From Rhipicephalus microplus (lineage: Eukaryota > Arthropoda > Arachnida > Ixodida > Ixodidae), in the NCBI RefSeq assembly GCF_043290135.1, contig NC_134705.1, positions 43,899,271 to 43,963,270 of the forward strand: a stretch of 64,000 nucleotides of DNA, in the 5' to 3' direction. This document shows, in pieces, positions 49,147 to 58,554 of this stretch (positions are counted from its first letter, which is position 1; each line of letters begins with the position of its first letter). A program made the translations under genes and the position numbers. The notes below the pieces were generated by a model that worked only from the letters and a program-made list of their open reading frames with translations, was not told where the DNA came from and ran no database searches.

Positions 49147-51046
49147 GTGACAGAAAAATTTCAACAAAGAAGTACTTTATGCACCACAATACACAAGGAC
49201 AAATCAAGTGGTGCAATGGCTTCATTTTCACAACAAGAGTGGGAAAGGGCTGAGAAAAGGGTTCCTAGTAGTACATCAACAGGCCCAGATGGCATTCCAA
49301 TTAGGCTGATAAAGACATTAGGTCCGAAGTCTAAGCAGGCTTTGAGAGAGGCAGTGAGCACAATAATAATCGATGGTGAAGTTCCCGATGGATGGAAACT
49401 TAGCAGGATGAGCATGATCTATAAAGGAAAGGGGGACAAAGCTGACATAAACAACTACCGTCCTGTAACAGTGACATCAATGGTCTACAGGCTGGCGATG
49501 CAGATTATAAAGGAAAGACTGCAGGCATGGATAGAGGATGAGGGGGTGCTGGGGGAACTGCAGAATGGGTTTCGGAAGCACAGGAGGTTGGAAGACAATC
49601 TGTTCTCACTGACGCAGTGCATCGAAATAGCAGAAAAGGAACACAGGCCCCTGTGGCTAGCATTCTTGGATATCAAGGGAGCGTACGATAGCGTGGTTCA
49701 AAAGGAATTGTGGGGAATACTGGACACACTAGGCGTAGAACATGTAGTCACTAATCTTTAAAGGGTATCTATAAAGGTAACAAGGTAGTTATAAAGTGGG
49801 AAAAACAGGTATCCAAGCCTGCAGAGGTAAAACGGGGGCTTAGGCAGGGGTGCCCCCTGTCACCCTTATTATTCATGATGTACCTACAAGGATTAGAGGC
49901 AAAATTAGAGGGAAATGGACTGGGCTTCAACCTCTCTTTAGTCAAACAAGGAAAACTTATTGATCAGGCACTACCAGCATTAATGTACGCAGATGATATA
50001 GTGCTAATGGCCAACAACAAGGAAGATTTGCAGAGATTGATGGACATCTGCGGTAATGAGGGAGATAGGTTAGATTTTAGATTCAGTAGGGAAAAATCAG
50101 CAGTCATGATTTTCAATGACAATGAAGGTAGTGAGCTTAGAATACAGGAGGTCACGCTAGAGATAACAGATAAATACAAATATCTGGGCGTATGGATAAG
50201 CAATGGGACCGAGTATCTGAGGGAACACGAAATATACGTGACGACTAAAGGTAACAGGAATGCAGCAGTCATGAAAAATAGGGCACTGTGGAATTACAAT
50301 AGGTATGATGTTATGAGAGGAATATGGAAAGGGGTCATGGTTCCTGGGCTGACGTTCGGCAATGCGGTCTTGTACATGAGATCAGAAGTTCAAGCAAGAT
50401 TAGAAATTAAGCAACGTGGAACAGGTAGGCTTGCTTTAGGAGCTCACGGGAATACACCAAATTAGGGAGTACAAGGTGATATGGGATGGACATCATTTGA
50501 GGGCAGGGAAGCTAGCAGCAAGATAAAATTTGAGAAGCGATTGAGAGAAATGGGGGAAGAGCGTTGGGCTAGGAAGGTTTTCAGCTACTTGTACATGAAG
50601 AATGTCGATACAAAATGGAGGAAGCGAACCAGGAAGTTGACTGATAAATACTTAGAAAACAGCAGGTGGCCAAACCAAAAAGAACTATCGGTTAAGAAGA
50701 AAGTGAACGAAACAGAGACTGACATGTGGAGAAGGGGCATGATTAAGAAGTCCGCACTAGAGATCTATGAAACTTTTAAGAAGGAAATTGCCAAGGAAAG
50801 TATCTATGATAATACTCGGGGTAGTTCTTTACTGTTTGAGGCCAGGACGGGAGTACTGCGAACCAAGACATATCGGGCCAAATACGAAGGGGTAGACACG
50901 GTATGCAGTGCGTGTGGAGAGGAAGAGGAAACTGCCGAACACTTGATAATGTTCTGTAAAGGGCTTCACCCTATAGTTCAGGATGATGGCGCAGAGTTTT
51001 TCAAAGCACTGGGGTTTAGGGACCGGGAGGGCAAAATAAACTTTAA
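49147..51046 (+). pseudogene. EB ORF2 (RT to C-terminus), broken
   Basis: Contains the RT region: PSSTSTGPDGIP, AFLDIKGAYDSV, then a frameshift near 49758 (CTTTAAAGGG where others have CTTTCAAAGG), GCPLSPLLFMMYLQ, YADDIVLMANN, a stop at 50463-50465, and the C-terminal CSACGEEEETAEHLIMFC. The last codons lie beyond the I-2 insertion at 56896-56955. Confidence 0.86.
51033..51046. repeat. Target-site duplication, left copy (LINE I-2)
   Basis: AAAATAAACTTTAA, perfect 14 bp repeat of 56882-56895. Confidence 0.93.
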
Positions 51047-51066
51047 TGATGATGTTTGATGTTTTA

Positions 51067-51101
51067 TGGCGCAAGGGCCGATTCACGGCCAAAGAGCGCC
51101 A
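51067..51101 (-). other. 3'-terminal hairpin of LINE I-2
   Basis: TGGCGC ... GCGCCA outer stem and GGCC ... GGCC inner stem around GATTCAC. Same position and shape as 1889-1924 in I-1. Confidence 0.65.
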
Positions 51102-51322
51102 GTTCATCTTACTAAAGATATGGACAATGATTGTGATAAGCGGCTGTATAAGGGCCATAAAATTCCTCGCAGTAAGGCGGGTAAAAACATACAAGTAATA
51201 AAATCATGACTATGCCGTGAAAGGTGTGTGTGGTGTGAACAGATGACAAAAGTTGGTGATAATAAAAGACGATGGTGGATATGTTGCATTTCCGCAGCAA
51301 AAATCTCTCTAGAAAGGTCATG

Positions 51323-54300
51323 CTACGGTATGCCCGGGTATATGATATGAAAATTATGAATTTCCTTTAAAAACGCTAATAATGATTTGTGACTAAAAAG
51401 CGGTTCCCTACCGACGAACATTGCAGGGTGTAAAGGTATATGTTGTCGGTAGGGAAGTGGGAAGTGTTGTCTTCTTAGAGTGTCTAAATGATTACATTGA
51501 ATTGAAACGTGAATAACTGTTAATGCCTCACCACATTTATCACACAATGGTGGATCACCACCAGACAAAAGATGTGTGTGTGTCGTGTATATGTGTCCTA
51601 TCCTGAGTCTTGTTAGTGTTACCTCTGTTAGACGTGATTTTGATACAGGTGGCCAATGGCCAAGGTGTGGCTTGATACCGTGTAGTTTGTTTTGTGTGTG
51701 TGTATCCCACTTGCTCTGCCAGTAGTCCCTGAGGTTTCGTTTGAGAGAGTGCTTCAGATCAAGGACCGGGATTGATATGGATGTAGGGGCAGTGTTTTTG
51801 TGGACAAATGCAGCGAGCTGATCCGCCCTCACGTTGCCTTGGATCTCACGGTGCCCTGGCACCCAGCACACCACAACATGTTGGTTGAGTGTGTAGATTG
51901 TGCAAAATATGGAGTAAAGTGAGACAAGGACAGGGTTTTTTTGTTTTTTAAGACTGTGCAGAGCCGTTACCACACTGAGGGAGTCTGTATAAATTACTGC
52001 TTTTTGTATTTGTAATTGTTTAATGTGTTTAGCTGCCACAAGTATCGCGTAAGCTTCCGCTGTGAAGATACTTGTGCCTGGATGTAGAGGGCCAGCATCC
52101 GAAAAGGAAGGGCCAACAGCAGCGTAGGACACAGAGGAGTTAGACTTAGAGGCATCTGTAAAAAACTCAGGACGTGTGTATTTGTGTTGAAGTTCCAGGA
52201 AATATGTTCGGATATGAGCAAGGGGCGCATGTTTTGTAACTTCTAGAAAAGACACATCACAGTCTATAGTCTGCCACTGCCACGGTTGCGGGTATGCTAC
52301 AGGAGCCATTAAACTGTGTTCGAGTGACACTCCAGTGTCCTCAGCTAGACCCTTCAGGCGAACTGAGAAGGGCTGCCTCATTGAAGGCCTGTTTTGAAAA
52401 AGAATGGAGCTCGACAAGTCATTGATAGTAGAGTATGAGGGGTGCCTCTTGTCTGCTTTCACCTTAAGGAAGTATACAAAGGACATGTAGGTTCTTTGCA
52501 GATGAAGCGACCACTCATTTGACTCAACATAAAGGCTTTCTACGGGGCTGGTGCGAAAAGCACCCGTAGAAAGGCGGATGCCCAAATGGTGCACGGGGTC
52601 CAGCATCTTCAAGGCACTTTGAGTAGTAGACTGATAGACAACGGCCCCATAATCTAAGCGGGTGCGAATGAGGCTTTTATAGAGGTTCATGAGGCATTGC
52701 CTATCACTACCCCAGGTAGTACGTGACAACACTTTAATAACATTCATGGCTTTTAAACATTTTGTTTTTAAATACTTGATGTACGGTACGAAGGTCAACT
52801 TGTTGTCCAAGATTAAGCCTAAGAATTTATACTCGGCTTTGACAGACAGACGTAGCCCGTTCAGTCGAATGTCAGGTTCCGAGTGCATGCCTCTCTTTCG
52901 AGAGAACAAGACACACGTGCTCTTTTGTGGGTTCAGTCGGAATCCGTTTTCCTCTGCCCATTTGGAGACCTTGTTTAAACCTAACTGAACCTGTCGCTCA
53001 CACATTACCAGATTGCAAGATCTAAAGCCAAGCTGGACATCGTCGACATATGTACAATAAAACATATTGCGAGGGATGGACAAGTGCAAGGAATTCATCT
53101 TGATGAGAAAAAGTGTGCAACTAAGCACGCCACCTTGTGGCACGCCTGTTTCCTGGACAAATGTTTGAGAGAGCACACTGCCCAGACGGACACGGAATGT
53201 CCGGTTTGACAGGTAGCTTTCGATTATATGAAACATTCTTCCGCGCACACCAAGGTGGGACAGGTCTCTTAGGATTCCAAAACGCCATGTTGTATCATAC
53301 GCCTTTTCGATATCGAGGAACACAGAGAGAAAATATTGTTTATGGACAAAGGCGTCTCTGATCTGTGCCTCGATACGAACAAGATGGTCTGTGGTGGATC
53401 TACTTTCTCGAAACCCGCACTGAAATGGGTCGAGCAAATTGTTTGTTTCAAGGATATGTACAAGTCGGCAGTTTATCATTTTTTCGAATACTTTGCACAA
53501 GCAGCTTGTAAGTGCAATAGGCCTATAACTTGAAGCTAAAGAAGGGTCCTTGCCCTCTTTCAAAATGGGAATAATAATAGCCTCTTTCCAGGAGCTAGGG
53601 ATAGTGCCAGAAAACCAGATAGCATTGTACAAACAAAGTATAGTTTTTCGTGTTTCGGCTGGTAGGTTTTTTAGCATTTCATACACCACACGGTCAAAAC
53701 CTGGGGCAGAAGTGCTGCAGGAGTTTAGAGATGTTCGGAGCTCCGCTAGACTGAAAGCTTGGTTATATGCCTCGTATCTAGTGGATTTGTGTTCGAGTTT
53801 CTGCTTTTCTATTCTTGTTCTGTATTTTTGGAAAGTGTCAGTATAGTGGGACGAGCTGGATACCCGTTGAAAGTGTGCCCCGAGGAAGTTTGCCTGATCT
53901 TCCAAGGTATCCCCTTGAGTGTTTACGAGTGGAAGTGTGTGTACTTGTTTCCCTGCTATCCTACCGACCATGTTCCAGACTTTAGCCTCCTGTGTGTATG
54001 AATTGACCCTTGATAAAAACTTCTGCCAGCTTTCTCTTCTGGCCTGCCGACGCGTTCTCCTGCCACGAGATTTTATTTTCTTAAAGCTCTCAAGGTTTTC
54101 CGCTGTCGGCGAGTTGCGCAGCAACCTCCATGCCCTGTTTTGTTCCTTTCGCGCATTCTGACTTTCAGTGTTCCACCACGGGACGTGTCGTTTGCCGGGC
54201 AGTCCAGATGTTTGTGGAATGCACTTGGCTGCTGCGTCAGTAAGAAAAGCCGTGAAGTACTGCACAGCTTTATCTATGCCTAATCCGCATATGTCGGTCC

Positions 54301-55042
54301 AACTTAGGTGTGTAATCTTTTGAAATTGTTCCCAGTCGGCTTTGTTCACCAGCCATTTGGGAACATGTGGAGGATATTCATATGTTATTGGTGTACTCAA
54401 AACTAAAGGAAAATGGTCACTTCCGTATGGGTTATTTATGACTTTCCACTGAAGTAATGGTACAAGTGAAGGAGATGCGATACTGAGGTCTATGGAGGAG
54501 TAAGTATTGTTTGCAAGGTTATAATATGTTGCCTGTTTTCTATTCAACAGACAAGCACCTGATGAAAAGAGGAACTGTTCAATGAGACGACCTCGTGCAT
54601 CACATCGACAGTCACCCCATAAACCGCTGTGCGCATTCAGGTCCCCTAGAACCAAATAAGGTTCTGGTAACTCATCTATTAAAGACTGGAAATCATGTTT
54701 TTCCAGGCGGTGTTGCGGCGGTATGTATAGAGAGCAGATGGTGACGAGCTTATTCAATAGAACTGCTCGAACAGCCACTGCCTCTAGGGGTGTTAGTAGT
54801 GGTAGATGACTGCATGCTACTTTTCGATTAACTATAATGGCTACACCACCAGATGACGCCACAGCATCATCTCCGTCCTTTCGGAAGACAACATATTGAC
54901 GCAAGAAACTTGTATTCTTGGATTTTAAGTGTGTTTCCTGTACACACAGCACTTTTGGAGAATGTTTGTGTAGAAGTTCTTGGACATCGTCGAGGTTTCG
55001 AAGTAGTCCTCTGACGTTCCATTGTATAATTTGTGTCTCCAT
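51323..55042 (-). CDS. I-2 ORF2: endonuclease / reverse transcriptase / RNase H
   Basis: 1,239 residues, no interruptions; ATG at 55042 (METQIIQWNVRGL). APE-type endonuclease ~1-235 with Glu36 (VQETHL), Asp134/Asn136 (LGDLNAH) and Asp209/His210 (GSDHF). RT ~470-760 with Asp577 (FLDIEKAYD), GVPQGGVLSCTLF and YVDD at 665-668. RNase H ~955-1085 with Asp963, Glu996, Asp1020 and Asp1074. A C-terminal CX2CX7HX4C motif (CDKCGEALTVIHVSIQC) follows. It would nick target DNA, prime reverse transcription and remove RNA. All recognised catalytic residues are present. YVDD rather than the commoner YADD is notable but shared with I-1. Confidence 0.95.
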   Translation of the reverse strand: METQIIQWNVRGLLRNLDDVQELLHKHSPKVLCVQETHLKSKNTSFLRQYVVFRKDGDDAVASSGGVAIIVNRKVACSHLPLLTPLEAVAVRAVLLNKLVTICSLYIPPQHRLEKHDFQSLIDELPEPYLVLGDLNAHSGLWGDCRCDARGRLIEQFLFSSGACLLNRKQATYYNLANNTYSSIDLSIASPSLVPLLQWKVINNPYGSDHFPLVLSTPITYEYPPHVPKWLVNKADWEQFQKITHLSWTDICGLGIDKAVQYFTAFLTDAAAKCIPQTSGLPGKRHVPWWNTESQNARKEQNRAWRLLRNSPTAENLESFKKIKSRGRRTRRQARRESWQKFLSRVNSYTQEAKVWNMVGRIAGKQVHTLPLVNTQGDTLEDQANFLGAHFQRVSSSSHYTDTFQKYRTRIEKQKLEHKSTRYEAYNQAFSLAELRTSLNSCSTSAPGFDRVVYEMLKNLPAETRKTILCLYNAIWFSGTIPSSWKEAIIIPILKEGKDPSLASSYRPIALTSCLCKVFEKMINCRLVHILETNNLLDPFQCGFRESRSTTDHLVRIEAQIRDAFVHKQYFLSVFLDIEKAYDTTWRFGILRDLSHLGVRGRMFHIIESYLSNRTFRVRLGSVLSQTFVQETGVPQGGVLSCTLFLIKMNSLHLSIPRNMFYCTYVDDVQLGFRSCNLVMCERQVQLGLNKVSKWAEENGFRLNPQKSTCVLFSRKRGMHSEPDIRLNGLRLSVKAEYKFLGLILDNKLTFVPYIKYLKTKCLKAMNVIKVLSRTTWGSDRQCLMNLYKSLIRTRLDYGAVVYQSTTQSALKMLDPVHHLGIRLSTGAFRTSPVESLYVESNEWSLHLQRTYMSFVYFLKVKADKRHPSYSTINDLSSSILFQNRPSMRQPFSVRLKGLAEDTGVSLEHSLMAPVAYPQPWQWQTIDCDVSFLEVTKHAPLAHIRTYFLELQHKYTRPEFFTDASKSNSSVSYAAVGPSFSDAGPLHPGTSIFTAEAYAILVAAKHIKQLQIQKAVIYTDSLSVVTALHSLKKQKNPVLVSLYSIFCTIYTLNQHVVVCWVPGHREIQGNVRADQLAAFVHKNTAPTSISIPVLDLKHSLKRNLRDYWQSKWDTHTQNKLHGIKPHLGHWPPVSKSRLTEVTLTRLRIGHIYTTHTHLLSGGDPPLCDKCGEALTVIHVSIQCNHLDTLRRQHFPLPYRQHIPLHPAMFVGREPLFSHKSLLAFLKEIHNFHIIYPGIP

Positions 55043-55107
55043 TATGGGAGTAAAGAAGTGCTGTGTGTACGAAATGAGTGTGGCTGGTGTCTAAAGAGAG
55101 AAGTGAT

Positions 55108-56352
55108 TTATCTTACAGAGCCTTTAGAAGGCCCTGTAATTACCGTTTTGTCTTTTTTAGAGCGGTCGAGGGAACCCCGCCGCTCCTTTGGCGCAGTCTG
55201 CGCCGGTGCAGTTGAAGTGTCCATCGCCTCAGGAGAGGCGACAGATAATGTTTTCGTTGTAGGCTTCGTCGTAACAGACGGAGCCTTAAACCCCACCGGG
55301 CTGGAGGTCGAGGGGACCTCTTTAGTTTGTGTGGTGCCCTGGCTGCTGCCAAGGTTCACAGGAGCCTTCGGTGGGGCTGTATTCAAGGAGGGTGGGGCAG
55401 CTGAGGCTGCTCCCCCCATGGGGGCTTGTGGCGTTTGCCTCGGCACGCTAGGCGCGGTCCGGGCAACTGCCAAGGGCCTTTGTGGTGCCGCCCCTCGTTG
55501 CACCACTTCGGCAAAAGGTGTTTTTAGTGCTAATGATAACGAGACCCGTTGTCTTGCTTCCCTGAATGTGATATTTTCCTTAACTTTTATAGTGATTATT
55601 TCTTTTTCTCTTTTCCAGGCTGGGCACGCTCTGGAGTATGCGGGGTGACTACCTTCACAGTTAGCACAGAGGACCTCGTCATGACTACATTCATCAGCGC
55701 TGTGGCCGGTTGTGCCACACTTAGCACACATCAGCTGTCCTCGGCAGCTCTGGAATGCATGACCAAATCGCTGGCATTTGAAACAACGCCTCGGGTTTGG
55801 AATGAAAGGTCGGACATGGAGTTTTACATAGCCAGTTTCGAGACTTTCAGGTAAAGTGGTTGAATTGAAGGTGAGTATCAAGTGCTTTGTTGCTATTTCA
55901 TTGTTGTTACGTCTGATTTTGATGCGCTGGACATGTATCACACCTTGGTCCTTCCATCCATCAAGAAGCTCTTCTTCACTCAGTGTCATCAAGTCTTCGT
56001 CCGATACCACGCCCTTCACTGTATTCATAGTACGATGTGCGCTCACCGAGACGGGGATGTTACCAAAGGCTACAAGGTGCGAGAGTTTATTGTACTGTTC
56101 TTTGTCTTTTAGTTCGAGAAGCAGATCACCACTTGCCATCTTCGTGGCCTTATAACCGGTTCCAATGGTTTCTCTCAAGCACTTAGCTACAAGGAAGGGT
56201 GAGATTGTTCTAGCTTTTGTAGATGATTGTTCGCAGTGGAGAACATAGTACTTTGGAAAAGTTTCTCTGTTTTTGGGCCAAAGTAGTATAGTTGCGTCGG
56301 TGCGTACCCTTTTCGAGGCACGATCAGTTAGAGAGGGGGTCGAGGATCCCAT
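55108..56352 (-). CDS. I-2 ORF1: gag-like RNA-binding protein with three zinc knuckles
   Basis: 414 residues, intact; ATG at 56352. The N-terminal region (~30-150) matches I-1 (SPFLVAKCLRETIGTGYKA, NTVKGVVSDEDL). Knuckles at about 197-250: CFKCQRFGHAFQSC, CAKCGTTGHSADEC and CANCEGSHPAYSRAC; the third has altered spacing (CX3H). A Pro/Thr/Ser/Ala-rich tail follows, ending with a basic stretch. Proteins of this type coat LINE RNA and help form the RNP with ORF2 protein. ORF2 starts 65 nt downstream, presumably by reinitiation. Confidence 0.92.
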   Translation of the reverse strand: MGSSTPSLTDRASKRVRTDATILLWPKNRETFPKYYVLHCEQSSTKARTISPFLVAKCLRETIGTGYKATKMASGDLLLELKDKEQYNKLSHLVAFGNIPVSVSAHRTMNTVKGVVSDEDLMTLSEEELLDGWKDQGVIHVQRIKIRRNNNEIATKHLILTFNSTTLPESLETGYVKLHVRPFIPNPRRCFKCQRFGHAFQSCRGQLMCAKCGTTGHSADECSHDEVLCANCEGSHPAYSRACPAWKREKEIITIKVKENITFREARQRVSLSLALKTPFAEVVQRGAAPQRPLAVARTAPSVPRQTPQAPMGGAASAAPPSLNTAPPKAPVNLGSSQGTTQTKEVPSTSSPVGFKAPSVTTKPTTKTLSVASPEAMDTSTAPAQTAPKERRGSLDRSKKDKTVITGPSKGSVR

Positions 56353-56609
56353 GGGAAAATGTGGATTTTTCGGTAACAGCGCCTACCACCCACCACGGAG
56401 TCCAACAAGGGGACGTGGCAGAGCATGTGGGCATGTCTGCGCAACGCCAGCAGTACGCAGTTACTATAACCCAATATGGTTTACCCTAGTTTGGATAGCC
56501 ACACAAGGTTAACCCTTGCCGCCAGGAAAAATCGGAAGTAAAATGAAGTGAGGAGAAGACAGGAAAGATGTAAAGTGAGAACAAAAGACGAAGATATAGG
56601 GAGAGAGAG

Positions 56610-56881
56610 ATAGGAAAAGGCGACTGCCGATTTCCCCTGGGTGGGTCAGCCCAGAGGTGCCGTCTACGTGAAGCCGGGGCCAAAGGGGTGTGTTGCTTCT
56701 GCCGGGGGGCCTTAAAGGTCCAATCACCCAGCGTCAGCTCAACCCCCAGGATCCCCTTTTCCCCGGACATGGCAAAGCCACGCACGGCTAGGCGTGGGAG
56801 GGAGCCGAAACTCCCCCGTTAGCTCGGGTCCGTGGTGTCGCTACACACCAAACGCCTACTTGCGCAGGCGCCCCTGCGGGT
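56610..56881 (-). promoter_or_regulatory. 5'-terminal conserved leader of LINE I-2
   Basis: About 272 bp, nearly identical to 7339-7610 of I-1 (about 8 differences counted by eye), GC-rich, beginning CCGCAGGGGCGCCTGCGCAA on the minus strand. Probable internal promoter or other cis element. Confidence 0.55.
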
Positions 56882-56895
56882 AAAATAAACTTTAA
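56882..56895. repeat. Target-site duplication, right copy (LINE I-2)
   Basis: AAAATAAACTTTAA, identical to 51033-51046. Confidence 0.93.
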
Positions 56896-57472
56896 GCGGG
56901 TAGACTTAACTAGAAGGAGGTTATCTGATTGGTGGCTTAAGTCAAAGCACGAGTGAAAATTAAACTCTTCACTGCAAAGTACGAATCCTCAAACTCACTT
57001 TTAAGGGAAAAAAATTTAGTTTTTGGTTCATTAGGTATTACGGCTTGGTGGCGCTAGCCACCGCCCGATCTAAAGGGTACAGCTATATCGATCTATCCAT
57101 CCATCCATTATTATCGGTTCGGGCTGTCACGTTGGATGGAGGTGTTTTTTGAGCGCTCCGGATCGACTGCGCCGATAAGTGTTTTTGCATCTTTTGAGCT
57201 TGTCTTCATAATTATAATGCAGCAGTTGAAATCTTCGTAGCACTTATTTTATGGTACGCCTTTTTCGGGGTCCAGTCACCAGGTATTTATTAGTGTGGGT
57301 GTGTGTGTGTTTGAAATTTTTGTTGTTTTTTTTCTTTTGCCGCCCCGTGGGGGAGGTGCGCGTACATTGAACACGCAAAGTTTTGTAGCAGAGCTTAGAC
57401 TTTCTTTTTTTTGTATTGCGGGGCTTGAGTTTAGTAATTATCGAGTATAGGGACAATTGGTGTCAGAAAGAC

Positions 57473-58510
57473 ATGGTTAAAAAGACTGTAAAGTGTTCAG
57501 GATGTGGAGTGGTTTTGAAAGTGAACCCAAGTGTAGAGGCGGATAGAGAAGAGGCTGACGCGAAGTGTAGGCAATGTGAGGTCGAGGAAAAAATGGAGAA
57601 AATGATGGTTGCCCAGAGTGAACTGCTGATGAGAATCGCCGAGCTCGAGACTGCGTTGGCGACAGAGAAAGAGAAAACGAGGGCTATGGGAGAAGGACTG
57701 AAGTCCGCTGAAGAAGCACTAGCGAAGCTGAACAAAGAAGCGGCCTACGGAGAGAACAGTAGGGAACCGGCCACCAGAACGGTGGAGAAGGAAGAGCAAG
57801 CAAGTTTGGAAAAAACAGGTTCAGCCGGTTCAATTGTCTCAAGGCCCTTGTCTCAAGGCCCAGCTTCAGCGAGGTAGTGGTGGGGCAGGAAGGGAACAAA
57901 AGAGCCGGCGTCACAGGTGGAAGTAGCCCCCAGGTGCAGAACGCTCCAGCGGAAAAGTCACAGCATGTGATAATCGCCGGGGACTCGAATTTAAATTGAT
58001 GTGCCGAAGCAATCAGAGAGGGTAAGAGGTGACAAGAGGGTTGCAGTAGGGGTGTTCCCAGGACGCAAGGTTGAAGCAGTCATGAGGCAAGAAAGCGCAA
58101 AACTCAAAACTGCAGCTGATAGAAGAAACCTTGTGATAACTTCAGGCGGTTGAAACGATGTCTTAAATGAAGATACAGCAGGGCTAGCAACCCCACTGGC
58201 GAAAGGCGTCGATGACATGCGCGCCACTTCTCCTAAGGTACAGGTAGTGATATGCACGATACCGGAGGTACCGGTGCGTGATAGAAACCTGAAAAGAGCG
58301 GTTGTCAACGCAAACCAAGAGATATGACGGATGAGTCGAGAGAAAGGCTTTAAGGTGGTGGACATAAACAGAGAGGTGCATAGGTGGGGCGGTTTTCAAC
58401 GAGACAGAAGTCACTTCAATGGGCGGCTAGGTCATGAGGTGGGTTGGCGGCTTGCAGGGCCCGCAGTAGCTTTTTTGAGGGGCAAGCGAGCCCTTCGGGG
58501 TGCAGGATAG
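57473..58510 (+). pseudogene. EB ORF1 relic (SGNH esterase type)
   Basis: Starts MVKKTVKCSGCG and keeps the CxxC pairs and coiled coil. It then has a duplicated AAGGCCC segment (about 57840-57860), a frameshift near 57998 after VIIAGDSNLN, a stop inside the GGLND block (GGTTGAAAC, about 58147-58155) and another at GATATGACGG (58320-58329, Trp in other copies). The VHRWGGFQRD end is still readable. Confidence 0.85.
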
Positions 58511-58554
58511 CTAGTAACGAGGAAAACAGCCAGGGAGACTCTTCGACAGGTGGT

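Larger units (their letters stand above)
51047..56881 (-). mobile_element. I-like non-LTR retrotransposon, copy I-2 (complete, both ORFs intact)
   Basis: 5,835 bp on the minus strand, inserted in the last codons of an EB ORF2 and flanked by a perfect 14 bp duplication. 5' UTR 56881-56353, ORF1 56352-55108, a 65 nt spacer, ORF2 55042-51323, 3' UTR with hairpin, and a short ATC-type tail. Its structure matches I-1 throughout (5' UTR 529 versus 527 nt). The perfect duplication, intact ORFs and full 5' end indicate a recent insertion that may be retrotransposition-competent; activity is inferred. Confidence 0.93.
49051..57110 (+). mobile_element. LINE-E, EB subfamily, 5'-truncated and split by LINE I-2
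   Basis: EB sequence begins near 49055 (GAAATGAGACGAGCC, mid ORF2), continues to 51046, is interrupted by I-2, and resumes at 56896 with GCGGGTAGACTTAACTAG through the 3' UTR to the (CATC)n tail at 57110. Removing I-2 and one duplication copy restores a continuous C-terminus and 3' end. CCATCCATTAT occurs at both outer ends, which fits insertion into the EA tail. Confidence 0.9.

Noticed and set aside
56486..56785. Conserved upstream ORF in the I-like 5' UTR (counterpart 7239-7514)
   Set aside because: The open frame is shared because the DNA is nearly identical. The only ATG in I-2 (56770) is GTG in I-1, so start conservation is lacking.
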